From Streptomyces fodineus (GTDB lineage: Bacteria > Actinomycetota > Actinomycetes > Streptomycetales > Streptomycetaceae), in the NCBI RefSeq assembly GCF_001735805.1, contig NZ_CP017248.1, forward strand, positions 6,758,001 to 6,822,000: a stretch of DNA of 64,000 nucleotides, given 5' to 3'. The first letter of the stretch is position 1. Each line of letters opens with the position of its first letter. This document shows, in pieces, positions 1 to 7,959 of the stretch. The notes under the pieces were generated by a model. The model ran no database searches. It was given only the letters and a program-made list of their open reading frames with translations, and had not been told where the DNA came from. The position numbers and the translations under genes are program-made.

Positions 1-15
1 AGGGGGGAGGGTCGG

Positions 16-1242
16 TCAGTCATGCGCGGGCACGCTCTCTGCGGGGGCGGCCGCGCGGGCACGGACCGCCGTGATCTCGTCGGGGTGGCGCAGGGCCCCG
101 GACACGGCCTGGATCTCCTGGAGCAGATACGCCGTGTCGGGGCCGGACGGGGAGCCGGTGCCGTCGGCACGCAGCGGCCGTGCGCCGCCGGCCGCGTCCA
201 GAAGGGTCACGGCGGCGGCCAGGGCCCTGGCCCGGTCCGGTTCGAAGCCGAGCGCGAGGGCGGAGTCGTACGAGCGGGCGCGCAGGTCCTCGTCCAGGTG
301 CCGGGACAGTTGCAGCAGGGCGTCGCGGATGAAGGTCTCGCGGCGGATCAGACGCAGTTCGGCGGGGGCGTGCGGGGCGAACGGCTCGCGTTCGCCGGTG
401 ACGGTGCGCATCAGCTGGTAGAGGGGGGCCAGACCGCAGTGGCGCAGCCGGACGTGCCAGCGCTCGTGCAGGTACTGGCCGACGTGCGGCACGATGAAGC
501 CCACCGCGACCAGGGTGGCGGACACGCACGCGCCCGCCGGGGCCAGGTTGGTGCTGAGCCAGTCCAGGTCGTGGCCGGTCCACCGGGCCACGAGGGCCGT
601 GAGCTTGGCCGCGTCGAAGAACAGGTTGGTGGCGTAGCCGGCGCCCAGCAGCCCGAGCCCCCAGCGCAGCCAGGCGTCGAGGCCGTCGGTGCGGATCCAG
701 TTCCAGATCAGCCGGGCCGTGATCGAGCAGGCCACGGTGTGCGCGAGGAGGTAGAGCAGGATCTCCTCGCGCATGAAGGGGGTGTTGGCGTAGTACGTGT
801 CCAGGTCCCGCGTCCGCTCCACCGGCACGTCCGCGAGCGCGAACAGCACCCACAGGGCGACCACCACGCCCGCGTAGACGGCCACGACCCAGCGGGTCAC
901 CCGGCGCGTCTGGGCCGCATCGGAGCGGCCGTTGCGCCAGGCGATGATGAGCAGCAGCCAGGACGCGCAGAGCGCGGTGATCAGGGAGTACACCCAGGGC
1001 GCCGAGATGTTCGGCACCCCGGTGACCCGGTTCGTCCACCTGATGGTCCGCGGGGCCGCGAAGACGAACACCGCGCAGGCGAACAGCAGCAGACCGCCGA
1101 CGGCGCGCAGCAGCGGGTCCCGCCACATCCTGATGATGCTGGGCAGCTTGATCGCCAGGGCGGCGGTCAGCACGGCCGTGGGGATCCAGAAGGAGACGGA
1201 CAGCTCGCCGAGGAATCCCGCGGGATCGAGCGCCAGGATCAC
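16..1242 (-). CDS. MAB_1171c-family (DUF6545-like) integral membrane protein
   Basis: A 408-residue protein with about seven hydrophobic segments in its first 260 residues, including the N-terminal SFWIPTAVLTAALA and VSATLVAVGFIVP near the end of that part. A soluble C-terminal region of about 150 residues follows. This layout fits the actinobacterial MAB_1171c family, often called putative transporters. The function is not established and no substrate can be read from the sequence. The GTG start is preceded by AGGAG at good spacing. It lies 76 bp downstream of an ImmA/IrrE-like gene on the same strand, a pairing I recall as common in Streptomyces, so the two are probably co-transcribed. Confidence 0.75.
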   Translation of the reverse strand: MILALDPAGFLGELSVSFWIPTAVLTAALAIKLPSIIRMWRDPLLRAVGGLLLFACAVFVFAAPRTIRWTNRVTGVPNISAPWVYSLITALCASWLLLIIAWRNGRSDAAQTRRVTRWVVAVYAGVVVALWVLFALADVPVERTRDLDTYYANTPFMREEILLYLLAHTVACSITARLIWNWIRTDGLDAWLRWGLGLLGAGYATNLFFDAAKLTALVARWTGHDLDWLSTNLAPAGACVSATLVAVGFIVPHVGQYLHERWHVRLRHCGLAPLYQLMRTVTGEREPFAPHAPAELRLIRRETFIRDALLQLSRHLDEDLRARSYDSALALGFEPDRARALAAAVTLLDAAGGARPLRADGTGSPSGPDTAYLLQEIQAVSGALRHPDEITAVRARAAAPAESVPAHD

Positions 1243-1318
1243 CGCCCTGCTCCTCTGTTTCCGGAACCTCGGTTCGCCTGCTCGCGTCCGCGGTAGCCCA
1301 GTGTCCGCTGCACCGGGC

Positions 1319-1879
1319 TCAGGGTGCGCTGCACCGGGCCGAGGGGGCGCCGGTCAGGTGGGGCCGGAACAGCGCGGCGAGGCGGTGCCCGAAGTCGTCC
1401 GCCTCGGCCTCGTCGGCCTCCCGGGAGCCGTTGCGGGCGGCCACCGTCAGGGGCGTGCCCCGCCAGCCGGGCGCGTCGGCGAGGGCGCGCGCCGCCGCGT
1501 CGCCGGTCAGGTGGTGGTGCCGGTGCCCGACGTGCAGGTGCCACAACTCATGGCCCAGGATGACCAGTTGCTGCACGGCCTCGGCCCGCTCCTCCACGAT
1601 CACCAGGTCGAAGTCGGCGAACTCCAGCCACAGCCCGGTGACCTCGATCTCGTCCGGGAAGCGCTCGAAGCGCAGGCGCACCGGCCGCCCGTCGCGGGTC
1701 GCGCTCATCTCCTCGCACAGCGCCCGGCACAACTCCCGTACGTCGTCGGGCGCGTCGGGGCGGGCCCGGACGGCCGCGGCGAGGTCGCCGGCCAGCGAGC
1801 GCATCGCCGAGCCCGGCCGGAGGCGACGCAGCCGTGCGGTCAGGAGTGCCGCCCGCTCACGCGCGCCCGCGATGCTCAT
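1319..1879 (-). CDS. ImmA/IrrE-like metallopeptidase-fold protein
   Basis: A 186-residue protein whose zinc-peptidase motif HELWH lies at residues 110-114 and is followed by a His-rich stretch (HVGHRHHH). HExxH is the signature of the ImmA/IrrE family. Its members cleave or control partner XRE-type regulators and are often annotated as toxin-antitoxin 'toxin components'. The rest of the protein is charged and helical with no membrane segment, so it should be cytosolic. An XRE partner would be expected nearby, but the upstream gap (1880-1971) is too short to hold one. The next gene upstream is an unrelated beta-galactosidase. The downstream neighbour is a MAB_1171c-type membrane protein. Confidence 0.7.
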   Translation of the reverse strand: MSIAGARERAALLTARLRRLRPGSAMRSLAGDLAAAVRARPDAPDDVRELCRALCEEMSATRDGRPVRLRFERFPDEIEVTGLWLEFADFDLVIVEERAEAVQQLVILGHELWHLHVGHRHHHLTGDAAARALADAPGWRGTPLTVAARNGSREADEAEADDFGHRLAALFRPHLTGAPSARCSAP

Positions 1880-1971
1880 CGGTCCCCTTTCTGCCGGTCC
1901 GAGCGTACGCGGCTGGGCGTGTCCTCGTCATGGGATCCCGGCGACCGTCGTCAAAGAGAGAACCAACGTGA

Positions 1972-4926
1972 TCAGACCGGCGTGACGGGCAGTCCGCCGC
2001 TCGCCCTGCCGAGCAGCGTCAGGCCCACCTTCCCCGGTCCCGACAGCGTGGTGAGCTCCGAGAGGACCGCCAGTGCGAGGGTGTTGGTGCCCCGGGTGCG
2101 CAGGATGCCGTTCGGCAGGACGAAGGTGTGCTGTGGGCCGACGCCGTTGATGTACTGGCCCAGGTTCCAGCCGTTGAGGAAGATCTGCGCGCGGTAGGCC
2201 CGGTACGGGTCGTCCTGAAGGGTCAGGCCGATCGAGGCGTCGACATCGGCCGGGACCGACAGCCGGAAGGTGGTCCGGTACCAGGTCACGCCCTGGTACC
2301 GGGCCGCCCGCGGGAAGGTCGCCTTCTCCCAGTCGTGGTCCCGGAAGCCGGGCAGATGCCAGCCTTCCCGCTCGCCGTACAGGCCGCCGTTGTTCATCGG
2401 GCCGCGCACGGGGTCGGGGGCCGCCGCGCCCTGGATCCGCCACCTCACCTTCGGTGAGGCGCCCTTGAAGGTGGCCGCGGTCAGACCGCGGGCCGCCTTG
2501 TGCGTGTCGAGCCCCTTGCCGTCCTGGTCGTGCTGCATGCGCCGCACCAGCACGGACAGCACGTGCCGGCCGGGCGAGCGCAGGGCCGCACGGATCGGGA
2601 ACACCGCCGTGTCCGCCCAAGTCCCCTGCCGGACCGTGGTGTTCCGGTCCGGCACCGGCATCCGGTGGGTGCCCAGCGGCTCCCCGTCGAGCCAGGCCAT
2701 CAGCAGGCCCTGCGTGCCCGTGCTGTAGGCGAGCGCGACCTCCTCCAGGCCGGTGGTGTCGGTGAAGGTGCCCCGGTACCAGACGTCCCCGTAGTGGAAG
2801 CCGTAGTCGTCGGCGAACAGCACCGGCCGGCCGTCGGGGACCGGCGTGGTGCTGAACGACGTCTTCTTGTCCGCGGTCTTCCAGTGCGAGTCGTCGAAGC
2901 TGGGCCCGACCTCGGGGTTCTCCGTCCGCATCCGCCAGCCGCCCAGCTCGGGCAGCTTCACCTCGGGGGCGGCGGGCAGCGGGCCGGTGGTCATCAGGCT
3001 GCCGGACATGGTCACCCGGGTGGGCAGGGTCCGCCCGTTCCACACCAGGGTGTCGATCCCGCGCGGCCCCCACACCTCCACGCTCGTCGTCTGCGTGACG
3101 TCACCCGTCAGGTGGACTTCCGAGCCGCGCAGTTCGACGTGCCGCAGCAGCGCCGGGCCGTACACCAGCAGGGTCCCGGAGGGGGTGTCGTACGGGAACA
3201 GCCGGGCGGCGGTGCCGTCGTCGGCGAAGAGCAGCAGCAGCGGGGTGCCGGTCTCGCCCTTCTGCACCAGCACCCGGGTGAGACCGCCCAGCCCCAGGGG
3301 GGCGTTGACATGCAGCTCGTCGTTGTCGACGACCCAGGCGGCCTCCGGGTCCAGCCGCATGACGTCCGGTTCGACCGGGCACTTCAGCACCAGCTCGGCC
3401 ATCTCGCCCGGCCGTCCCGCGAACACGGCGATGTCCTGCCGGCCCGCGTTCAGGCACATCACGGGCTGCACATTCGCGTACTTCAGCGTCCGCCTGCCCA
3501 GCGAGAGCCCGGTGGTGAACAGCTTGGCGTCCTTGCCCGGCACGGTGACCCGCAGGCGGCCCTCGGCGGTCGGCAGGTCGGCGGTGACCGCCTGCGTGCC
3601 GTCATTGCGGGTGACGTAGACGTGCGCACCGGTGTCCGGGTTGGTCAGGTGGTAGACCTTCAGGCCCTCGGCGTGCACGTCCGCCGCCCGGTCCAGCTTG
3701 GCGAAGTCGGGCACGCGCTGGAGCAGGTGCCCGAGCTCGTGCATGGGCGTGATCTTCTCGGTCACGTTCCGTGCCTCGTCGATCGCCGCGCCATAGTCGT
3801 ACGACGTGTAGACCACCGGCGCGGGCAGCCAGCCCCACGAGGTCCCGCCGAAGGTCATGTACACGTTGTGCAGGGTCAGGCCGTTGGCGAGGTTGGTGAG
3901 GTAGAAGCGGCGCTCGTACGCGGCGTCCGTCGTCCGCCGGGACTCGGCGTACCCCTTGCCGTCGAACCAGGCGCCGCCCCACGGGTCGAACCAGCCGCCG
4001 CCGAACTCGGGCACGAACCCGGGCGTGGACGGCGAGGCGCCGGCCCCGCCGTGCGCGCCGCCCGGACCGAACTTCCCCCAGTCCGGCGGGGTCTGCGACG
4101 GCGACGGATAGCCGTCGAACCCGTACAGCCAGCCGCCCCGCTCGCCGCCGGTGCCGAACGAGCCGGGGACCCAGTAGCCGTTGCGTCCCTTGTCGTTGTG
4201 GAACAGCGGGACGTCGATGCCGTCCGCCCGCACCTTCTTGTACAGATGGGACATATAGGCCCGGCCGGTGGCGTCGCCGGGGTGGGCGTCGTACTCGTTC
4301 TCGATCTGGTACAGCAGGATCGTGCCGGTGCCCTGGGTGAACAGGTGTCTGCGGGCGATCCGGTTCACCTGGGTCAGCCACTCGTCGACGTGCCCCAGAT
4401 ACGTCGGGTCGTCGGTCCGGGCCGTGCCCTTGGTCGCCGTCAGCCAGCCGGGGAAGCCGCCGCCGTCCACCTCGGCGTTGATGTACGGGCCGGGCCGCAG
4501 GATGACGTACAGGCCCGTCTCGGCGGCCATCCGCAGGAACAGGCCGAGGTCGCGGACGCCGGTGAAGTCGTAGCGGCCGGGCGCGGGGGAGTGGTAGTTC
4601 CAGGCCACGTAGATGCTCACGGCGTTGTAGCCGTGCGCCCGCATCTTCTGCAGCACGTCCCGCCACAGGGACGGGCTCGGCAGCCGGAAGGGGTGCATCT
4701 CGCCGGACCAGACGACCAGCCGTCTGCCGTCGACGAGCAGCGAGTACCGGTCGTAGCCGATGGTGTGCCGCTCGCCGTCGGCGCTCGGGGGTGCGGGCGC
4801 CGGACCGGTCGGCACACTGCGCGCCGCGTACGCCGAGGGCGCCCCGGGGCCGTCGCTGCCGCCCAGGGCGAGCCCGAGCGCGGTCGAGCCGGCCAGGGCA
4901 CTGAAATTACGTCTGCTGAGCGCCAA
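1972..4926 (-). CDS. Exported GH35 beta-galactosidase (Tat signal)
   Basis: A 984-residue glycoside hydrolase family 35 enzyme, expected to release terminal beta-galactose outside the cell. The acid/base Glu is in QIENEY near residue 212. The nucleophile Glu is in FVPEFGGGW near residue 305. Beta-sandwich domains follow the TIM barrel, so it resembles the long multi-domain GH35 enzymes more than the roughly 600-residue bacterial ones. I chose the TTG at 4926 because GGGAGG sits 8 nt upstream. This gives an N-terminus of LALSRRNFSALAG, a twin-arginine signal, with cleavage likely after AYA. The frame stays open upstream to an ATG at 5019, but that would bury the signal and run into the divergent Rrf2 gene. 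Confidence 0.9.
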   Translation of the reverse strand: MALSRRNFSALAGSTALGLALGGSDGPGAPSAYAARSVPTGPAPAPPSADGERHTIGYDRYSLLVDGRRLVVWSGEMHPFRLPSPSLWRDVLQKMRAHGYNAVSIYVAWNYHSPAPGRYDFTGVRDLGLFLRMAAETGLYVILRPGPYINAEVDGGGFPGWLTATKGTARTDDPTYLGHVDEWLTQVNRIARRHLFTQGTGTILLYQIENEYDAHPGDATGRAYMSHLYKKVRADGIDVPLFHNDKGRNGYWVPGSFGTGGERGGWLYGFDGYPSPSQTPPDWGKFGPGGAHGGAGASPSTPGFVPEFGGGWFDPWGGAWFDGKGYAESRRTTDAAYERRFYLTNLANGLTLHNVYMTFGGTSWGWLPAPVVYTSYDYGAAIDEARNVTEKITPMHELGHLLQRVPDFAKLDRAADVHAEGLKVYHLTNPDTGAHVYVTRNDGTQAVTADLPTAEGRLRVTVPGKDAKLFTTGLSLGRRTLKYANVQPVMCLNAGRQDIAVFAGRPGEMAELVLKCPVEPDVMRLDPEAAWVVDNDELHVNAPLGLGGLTRVLVQKGETGTPLLLLFADDGTAARLFPYDTPSGTLLVYGPALLRHVELRGSEVHLTGDVTQTTSVEVWGPRGIDTLVWNGRTLPTRVTMSGSLMTTGPLPAAPEVKLPELGGWRMRTENPEVGPSFDDSHWKTADKKTSFSTTPVPDGRPVLFADDYGFHYGDVWYRGTFTDTTGLEEVALAYSTGTQGLLMAWLDGEPLGTHRMPVPDRNTTVRQGTWADTAVFPIRAALRSPGRHVLSVLVRRMQHDQDGKGLDTHKAARGLTAATFKGASPKVRWRIQGAAAPDPVRGPMNNGGLYGEREGWHLPGFRDHDWEKATFPRAARYQGVTWYRTTFRLSVPADVDASIGLTLQDDPYRAYRAQIFLNGWNLGQYINGVGPQHTFVLPNGILRTRGTNTLALAVLSELTTLSGPGKVGLTLLGRASGGLPVTPV

Positions 4927-5003
4927 AGGTGGATCCTCCCGGGCGATCTTACGGGGCGCGGGTGAAGGCCATTCTCCATGCGGCGACGCCCCACAATGGA
5001 CCC

Positions 5004-5462
5004 ATGAGGATCTCGGCACGGTCGGATTACGCGGTACGCGCGGTACTGGAACTGGCCGTACGGCAGGGTAATGGCCCGGTGAAGGCGGAGGAAATCGCCG
5101 CCGCCCAGGGCATCCCGCACAAGTTCCTGGAAGGGATCCTGGGCGACCTGAGGCGGGCCGGGATCGTCGACAGCCGGCGGGGTGGGGGCGGCGGCTACCG
5201 GCTGGCGCGGGATGCGGCCGAGGTCACCGTCGCAGACGTCATCCGGGCGGTGGACGGCCCGATCGTATCGGTGCGCGGTGAACGCCCGACGGGCCTCGCC
5301 TACACCGGCACCGCACAGCCCCTGCTGCCCCTGTGGATCGCGCTGCGCGCGGGCGTCCGCCGGATCCTGGAGGGCGTCACCCTCGCCGACCTCGCGGCGG
5401 ACGCGCTGCCCGAGGCGGTGCAGGCCCTCGCGGCGGAGCCGGCGGCCTGGGAGAACCCCTAG
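5004..5462 (+). CDS. Rrf2-family transcriptional regulator
   Basis: A 152-residue protein beginning MRISARSDYAVRAVLEL, the typical Rrf2 winged-helix N-terminus. The helix-turn-helix is around residues 26-50, followed by the wing GGGGGYRLAR. It contains no cysteine, so unlike IscR, NsrR or RsrR it should not hold an Fe-S cluster, and its signal is unknown. It diverges from the GH35 beta-galactosidase with only 77 bp between the two starts. Control of that gene or of itself is therefore plausible but unproven. ATG 5004 matches the conserved N-terminus. The frame extends 75 nt upstream without adding family-like sequence. Confidence 0.85.
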   Translation: MRISARSDYAVRAVLELAVRQGNGPVKAEEIAAAQGIPHKFLEGILGDLRRAGIVDSRRGGGGGYRLARDAAEVTVADVIRAVDGPIVSVRGERPTGLAYTGTAQPLLPLWIALRAGVRRILEGVTLADLAADALPEAVQALAAEPAAWENP

Positions 5463-5590
5463 GGGCCGGTGTGAACAGCCGGTTGTGAATGGCTGGAGTT
5501 CAATCTCCCGGGTGTGAGCGGGGCTTCCTACGATGCGGAGCGCTTCACAGGCTCCACACAGACCCCCCACACTCGACCACGGGAGAAACC

Positions 5591-6244
5591 ATGGCTGGTG
5601 GCCTGCTCCTGAGCGGCGCCGTGGCGGCGCTGCTCACCACCGCGCTACCCGCGCACGCCCCCGCCGGGGGCGTGTTCGACAACCCGCCCCCGGACAAGAT
5701 CGTCATCGACGTGGCGACGGTGAACGGCTCCGGCTGCCCCGAGGGCACCGCCGCGGTCGCCGTCTCACCGGACAACACCGCCTTCACGGTGACCTACAGC
5801 AACTACCTGGCCCAGGCCGGCGGCAACTCCGACCCCACGGCCTTCCGCAAGAACTGTCAGCTCAACCTGGTGGTCCACGTCCCCCAGGGCTTCACCTACG
5901 CGATAGCCAGCGCCGACTACCGGGGCTTCTTGTCGCTCCAGCCCGGCGCGAGCGCCACGCAGAAGGCCTCGTACTACTTCCAGGGCTCCTCGCAGACCGT
6001 CCCCAGGTCCCACCCCTTCTCCGGTTCCTACAACGACAACTGGCAGGCCACCGACAGCACGGACTGGGCCCAGCTGGTCTGGGCGCCCTGCGGCGTGCTG
6101 CGCAACTTCAACATCAACACCGAGCTGCGGGTGAACGCGGGCACCACCAACCCCGGCAAGGTCAGCTTCATGACGATGGACTCGACCGACGGGGACATCA
6201 GCACGGTGTACCACCTGGCGTGGAAGCAGTGCCCCAACGGGTAG
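5591..6244 (+). CDS. Secreted DUF4360 protein
   Basis: A 217-residue protein with an N-terminal hydrophobic signal (GLLLSGAVAALLTT) and a likely cleavage after PAHA. The mature part matches DUF4360: Cys near GSGCPEG, a CQLNLVVHVPQGF segment, and a C-terminal WKQCPNG giving probable disulfides. The family is exported, beta-rich and of unknown function, found in actinobacteria and fungi. ATG 5591 is preceded by GGGAGA at a workable distance. It sits alone, after the Rrf2 gene (129-bp gap) and before the encapsulin promoter region. Confidence 0.8.
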   Translation: MAGGLLLSGAVAALLTTALPAHAPAGGVFDNPPPDKIVIDVATVNGSGCPEGTAAVAVSPDNTAFTVTYSNYLAQAGGNSDPTAFRKNCQLNLVVHVPQGFTYAIASADYRGFLSLQPGASATQKASYYFQGSSQTVPRSHPFSGSYNDNWQATDSTDWAQLVWAPCGVLRNFNINTELRVNAGTTNPGKVSFMTMDSTDGDISTVYHLAWKQCPNG

Positions 6245-6309
6245 CCGGGGGCGCGCCACGCCGGTCACTGTGAGTAGAAGATGGCCTTCGCCGATTCTCG
6301 CCGGTGAAC

Positions 6310-6328
6310 GGTCATCCACCGGTTGACC
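6310..6328. promoter_or_regulatory. Dyad GGTCA-N9-TGACC upstream of the encapsulin operon
   Basis: Perfect 5-bp inverted half-sites (6310-6314 and 6324-6328) overlap a second dyad, CCGGTG/CACCGG (6301-6322), and a TTGACC hexamer. They lie about 190 bp before the encapsulin start and could be an operator. No regulator can be named. Confidence 0.3.
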
Positions 6329-6363
6329 TGGGGAAACGTTAGACCAGGGGTTATGCCCGCAAA

Positions 6364-6412
6364 GGGCGCGCGAGGGGCGCACGTCGAGTGCGTCGATATG
6401 CCTCGCGCGCCC
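6364..6412. promoter_or_regulatory. Large inverted repeat in the encapsulin leader region
   Basis: GGGCGCGCGAGG (6364-6375) and CCTCGCGCGCCC (6401-6412) are perfectly complementary. They enclose a second smaller stem, CGCAC (6378-6382) with GTGCG (6388-6392). It could be an upstream terminator, a leader RNA structure or an operator. No clear T-tract follows, so I favour a structured leader or operator. Confidence 0.4.
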
Positions 6413-6520
6413 TCCGGCTCGCTCACTGGACGTAAGCGCGTCTCTGCTACTTCTGGGCACGCAGCGTGACGACAAACAGGTCGTCGCGGCCTTACGCGCC
6501 ATGGAAGGCGAGGCAGAGCC

Positions 6521-7954
6521 ATGCCCCTCGACACAGTGACCGCACCCGCGGCCGGCCCGCAGTCGGAGCAGCAGCAGCGCGAGCAGCAGAGCCTCAGCAC
6601 GGCGGCCGCGCGCAATCTCGCCACCACCACCAAGTCCGAACCTCAGATGCAGGGCATCAGCTCCCGCTGGGCGACCCGCATGCTGCCCTGGGTGAACGTG
6701 CCCGGCGCGACGTACCGGGTCAACCGCCGCCTGTCGTTCACCGTGGGCGACGGCCGGGTCTCCTTCGTGAAGACCGGCCCCAAGGTCGAGGTGATCCCCG
6801 AAGAACTGGGCGAACTGCCGCTGCTGCGCGGCTTCACGGACACCGACGTGCTCGGCGCACTGGCCGGCAAGTTCGTGCAGAAGGAGTTCACGCCGGGCCA
6901 GATCATCGTGCAGGAGGGCCGCAAGGCCGACCACGTGTACCTGATCGCGCACGGCAAGGTCGAGAAGATCGGCGAGGGCCCGTACGGCGACGAGGCCGTG
7001 ATCGGACTGCTGGCCGACGGGGACACCTTCGGCGGCCGGGTGCTCGCCGGGCAGGCCAAGAAGTGGGACTTCACGGCCCGCGCGGCCACCGCCACCACGG
7101 TTCTCGCGCTGCCACTGACGGCGTACAAGGCGGTCGCCGACCGGTACGAGGCGCTGCGCAGGCACGTGCAGCACATCAGCGCCAACGGGCACCGCAAGCT
7201 GAACCGGTCGGGCGAGGCGGAGATCGCGCTCAGTGCGGGGCACATGGGTGAGGAGACGCTGCCGCAGACCTTCGCGGACTACGAACTCACGCCGCGCGAG
7301 TACGAGTTGAGCGTGGCGCAGACCGTGCTGCGGGTGCACAGCCGGGTCGCCGACCTCTACAACGAGCCGATGAACCAGACGCAGCAGCAGTTGCGGCTGA
7401 CCATTGAGGCGCTGCGCGAGCGGCAGGAGCACGAGCTGATCAACAACCAGGAGTTCGGCCTGCTCAACAACGCCGACTTCGACCAGCGGATCTCCACCTT
7501 CTCGGGCCCGCCGGCCCCGGACGACATGGACGAGCTGCTGAGCATGCGGCGCAAGACCCGCTGCTTCCTCGCCCACCCCAAGGCGATCGCCGCGTTCGGC
7601 CGCCAGTGCAACAAGCGGGGCATCTACTTCGGCGGCATCGAGCTGAACGGCAACCACCTGCCCGCCTGGCGCGGGGTGCCGCTGCTGCCGTGCAGCAAGA
7701 TCCCGATCAGCGAGCAGGGTACGACGTCGATCATCGCCATGCGCACCGGCGAGGACGATCAGGGCGTCATCGGCCTCTACCAGACCGGGATCCCGGACGA
7801 GGTCGAGCCCGGCCTGAACGTCCGCTTCATGGGCATCAACGAGCAGGCGATCATCTCCTACCTGGTCAGCACCTACTACTCGGCGGCCGTCCTGGTGCCC
7901 GACGCCCTCGGTGTCCTGGAGAACGTCGAGATCGCCCGCACGAACGGGAGCTGA
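6521..7954 (+). CDS. Family 2B encapsulin shell protein with cyclic-nucleotide-binding-like insert (EshA-like)
   Basis: A 477-residue HK97-fold shell subunit that self-assembles into a protein nanocompartment. The N-arm and E-loop region occupy residues 1-100. A CAP/cNMP-type beta-roll is inserted at about residues 100-215. The main HK97 shell part follows from about 240 to the end, including the SEQGTTSIIAMRTGEDDQG region. This domain order defines family 2B, which includes the Streptomyces protein EshA. In the phosphate-binding cassette the usual FGE reads FGG (170-172), with Arg187 following, so cAMP binding cannot be assumed. The terpene cyclase begins 5 bp downstream of the stop, as expected for a shell-cargo pair. 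There is a probable promoter and structured leader upstream. Confidence 0.93.
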   Translation: MPLDTVTAPAAGPQSEQQQREQQSLSTAAARNLATTTKSEPQMQGISSRWATRMLPWVNVPGATYRVNRRLSFTVGDGRVSFVKTGPKVEVIPEELGELPLLRGFTDTDVLGALAGKFVQKEFTPGQIIVQEGRKADHVYLIAHGKVEKIGEGPYGDEAVIGLLADGDTFGGRVLAGQAKKWDFTARAATATTVLALPLTAYKAVADRYEALRRHVQHISANGHRKLNRSGEAEIALSAGHMGEETLPQTFADYELTPREYELSVAQTVLRVHSRVADLYNEPMNQTQQQLRLTIEALRERQEHELINNQEFGLLNNADFDQRISTFSGPPAPDDMDELLSMRRKTRCFLAHPKAIAAFGRQCNKRGIYFGGIELNGNHLPAWRGVPLLPCSKIPISEQGTTSIIAMRTGEDDQGVIGLYQTGIPDEVEPGLNVRFMGINEQAIISYLVSTYYSAAVLVPDALGVLENVEIARTNGS

Positions 7955-7959
7955 CGGCG

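Noticed and set aside
1972..5019. Start of the beta-galactosidase at ATG 5019
   Set aside because: That start would overlap the divergent Rrf2 gene and bury the Tat signal. TTG 4926 has a strong ribosome site and exposes the signal.
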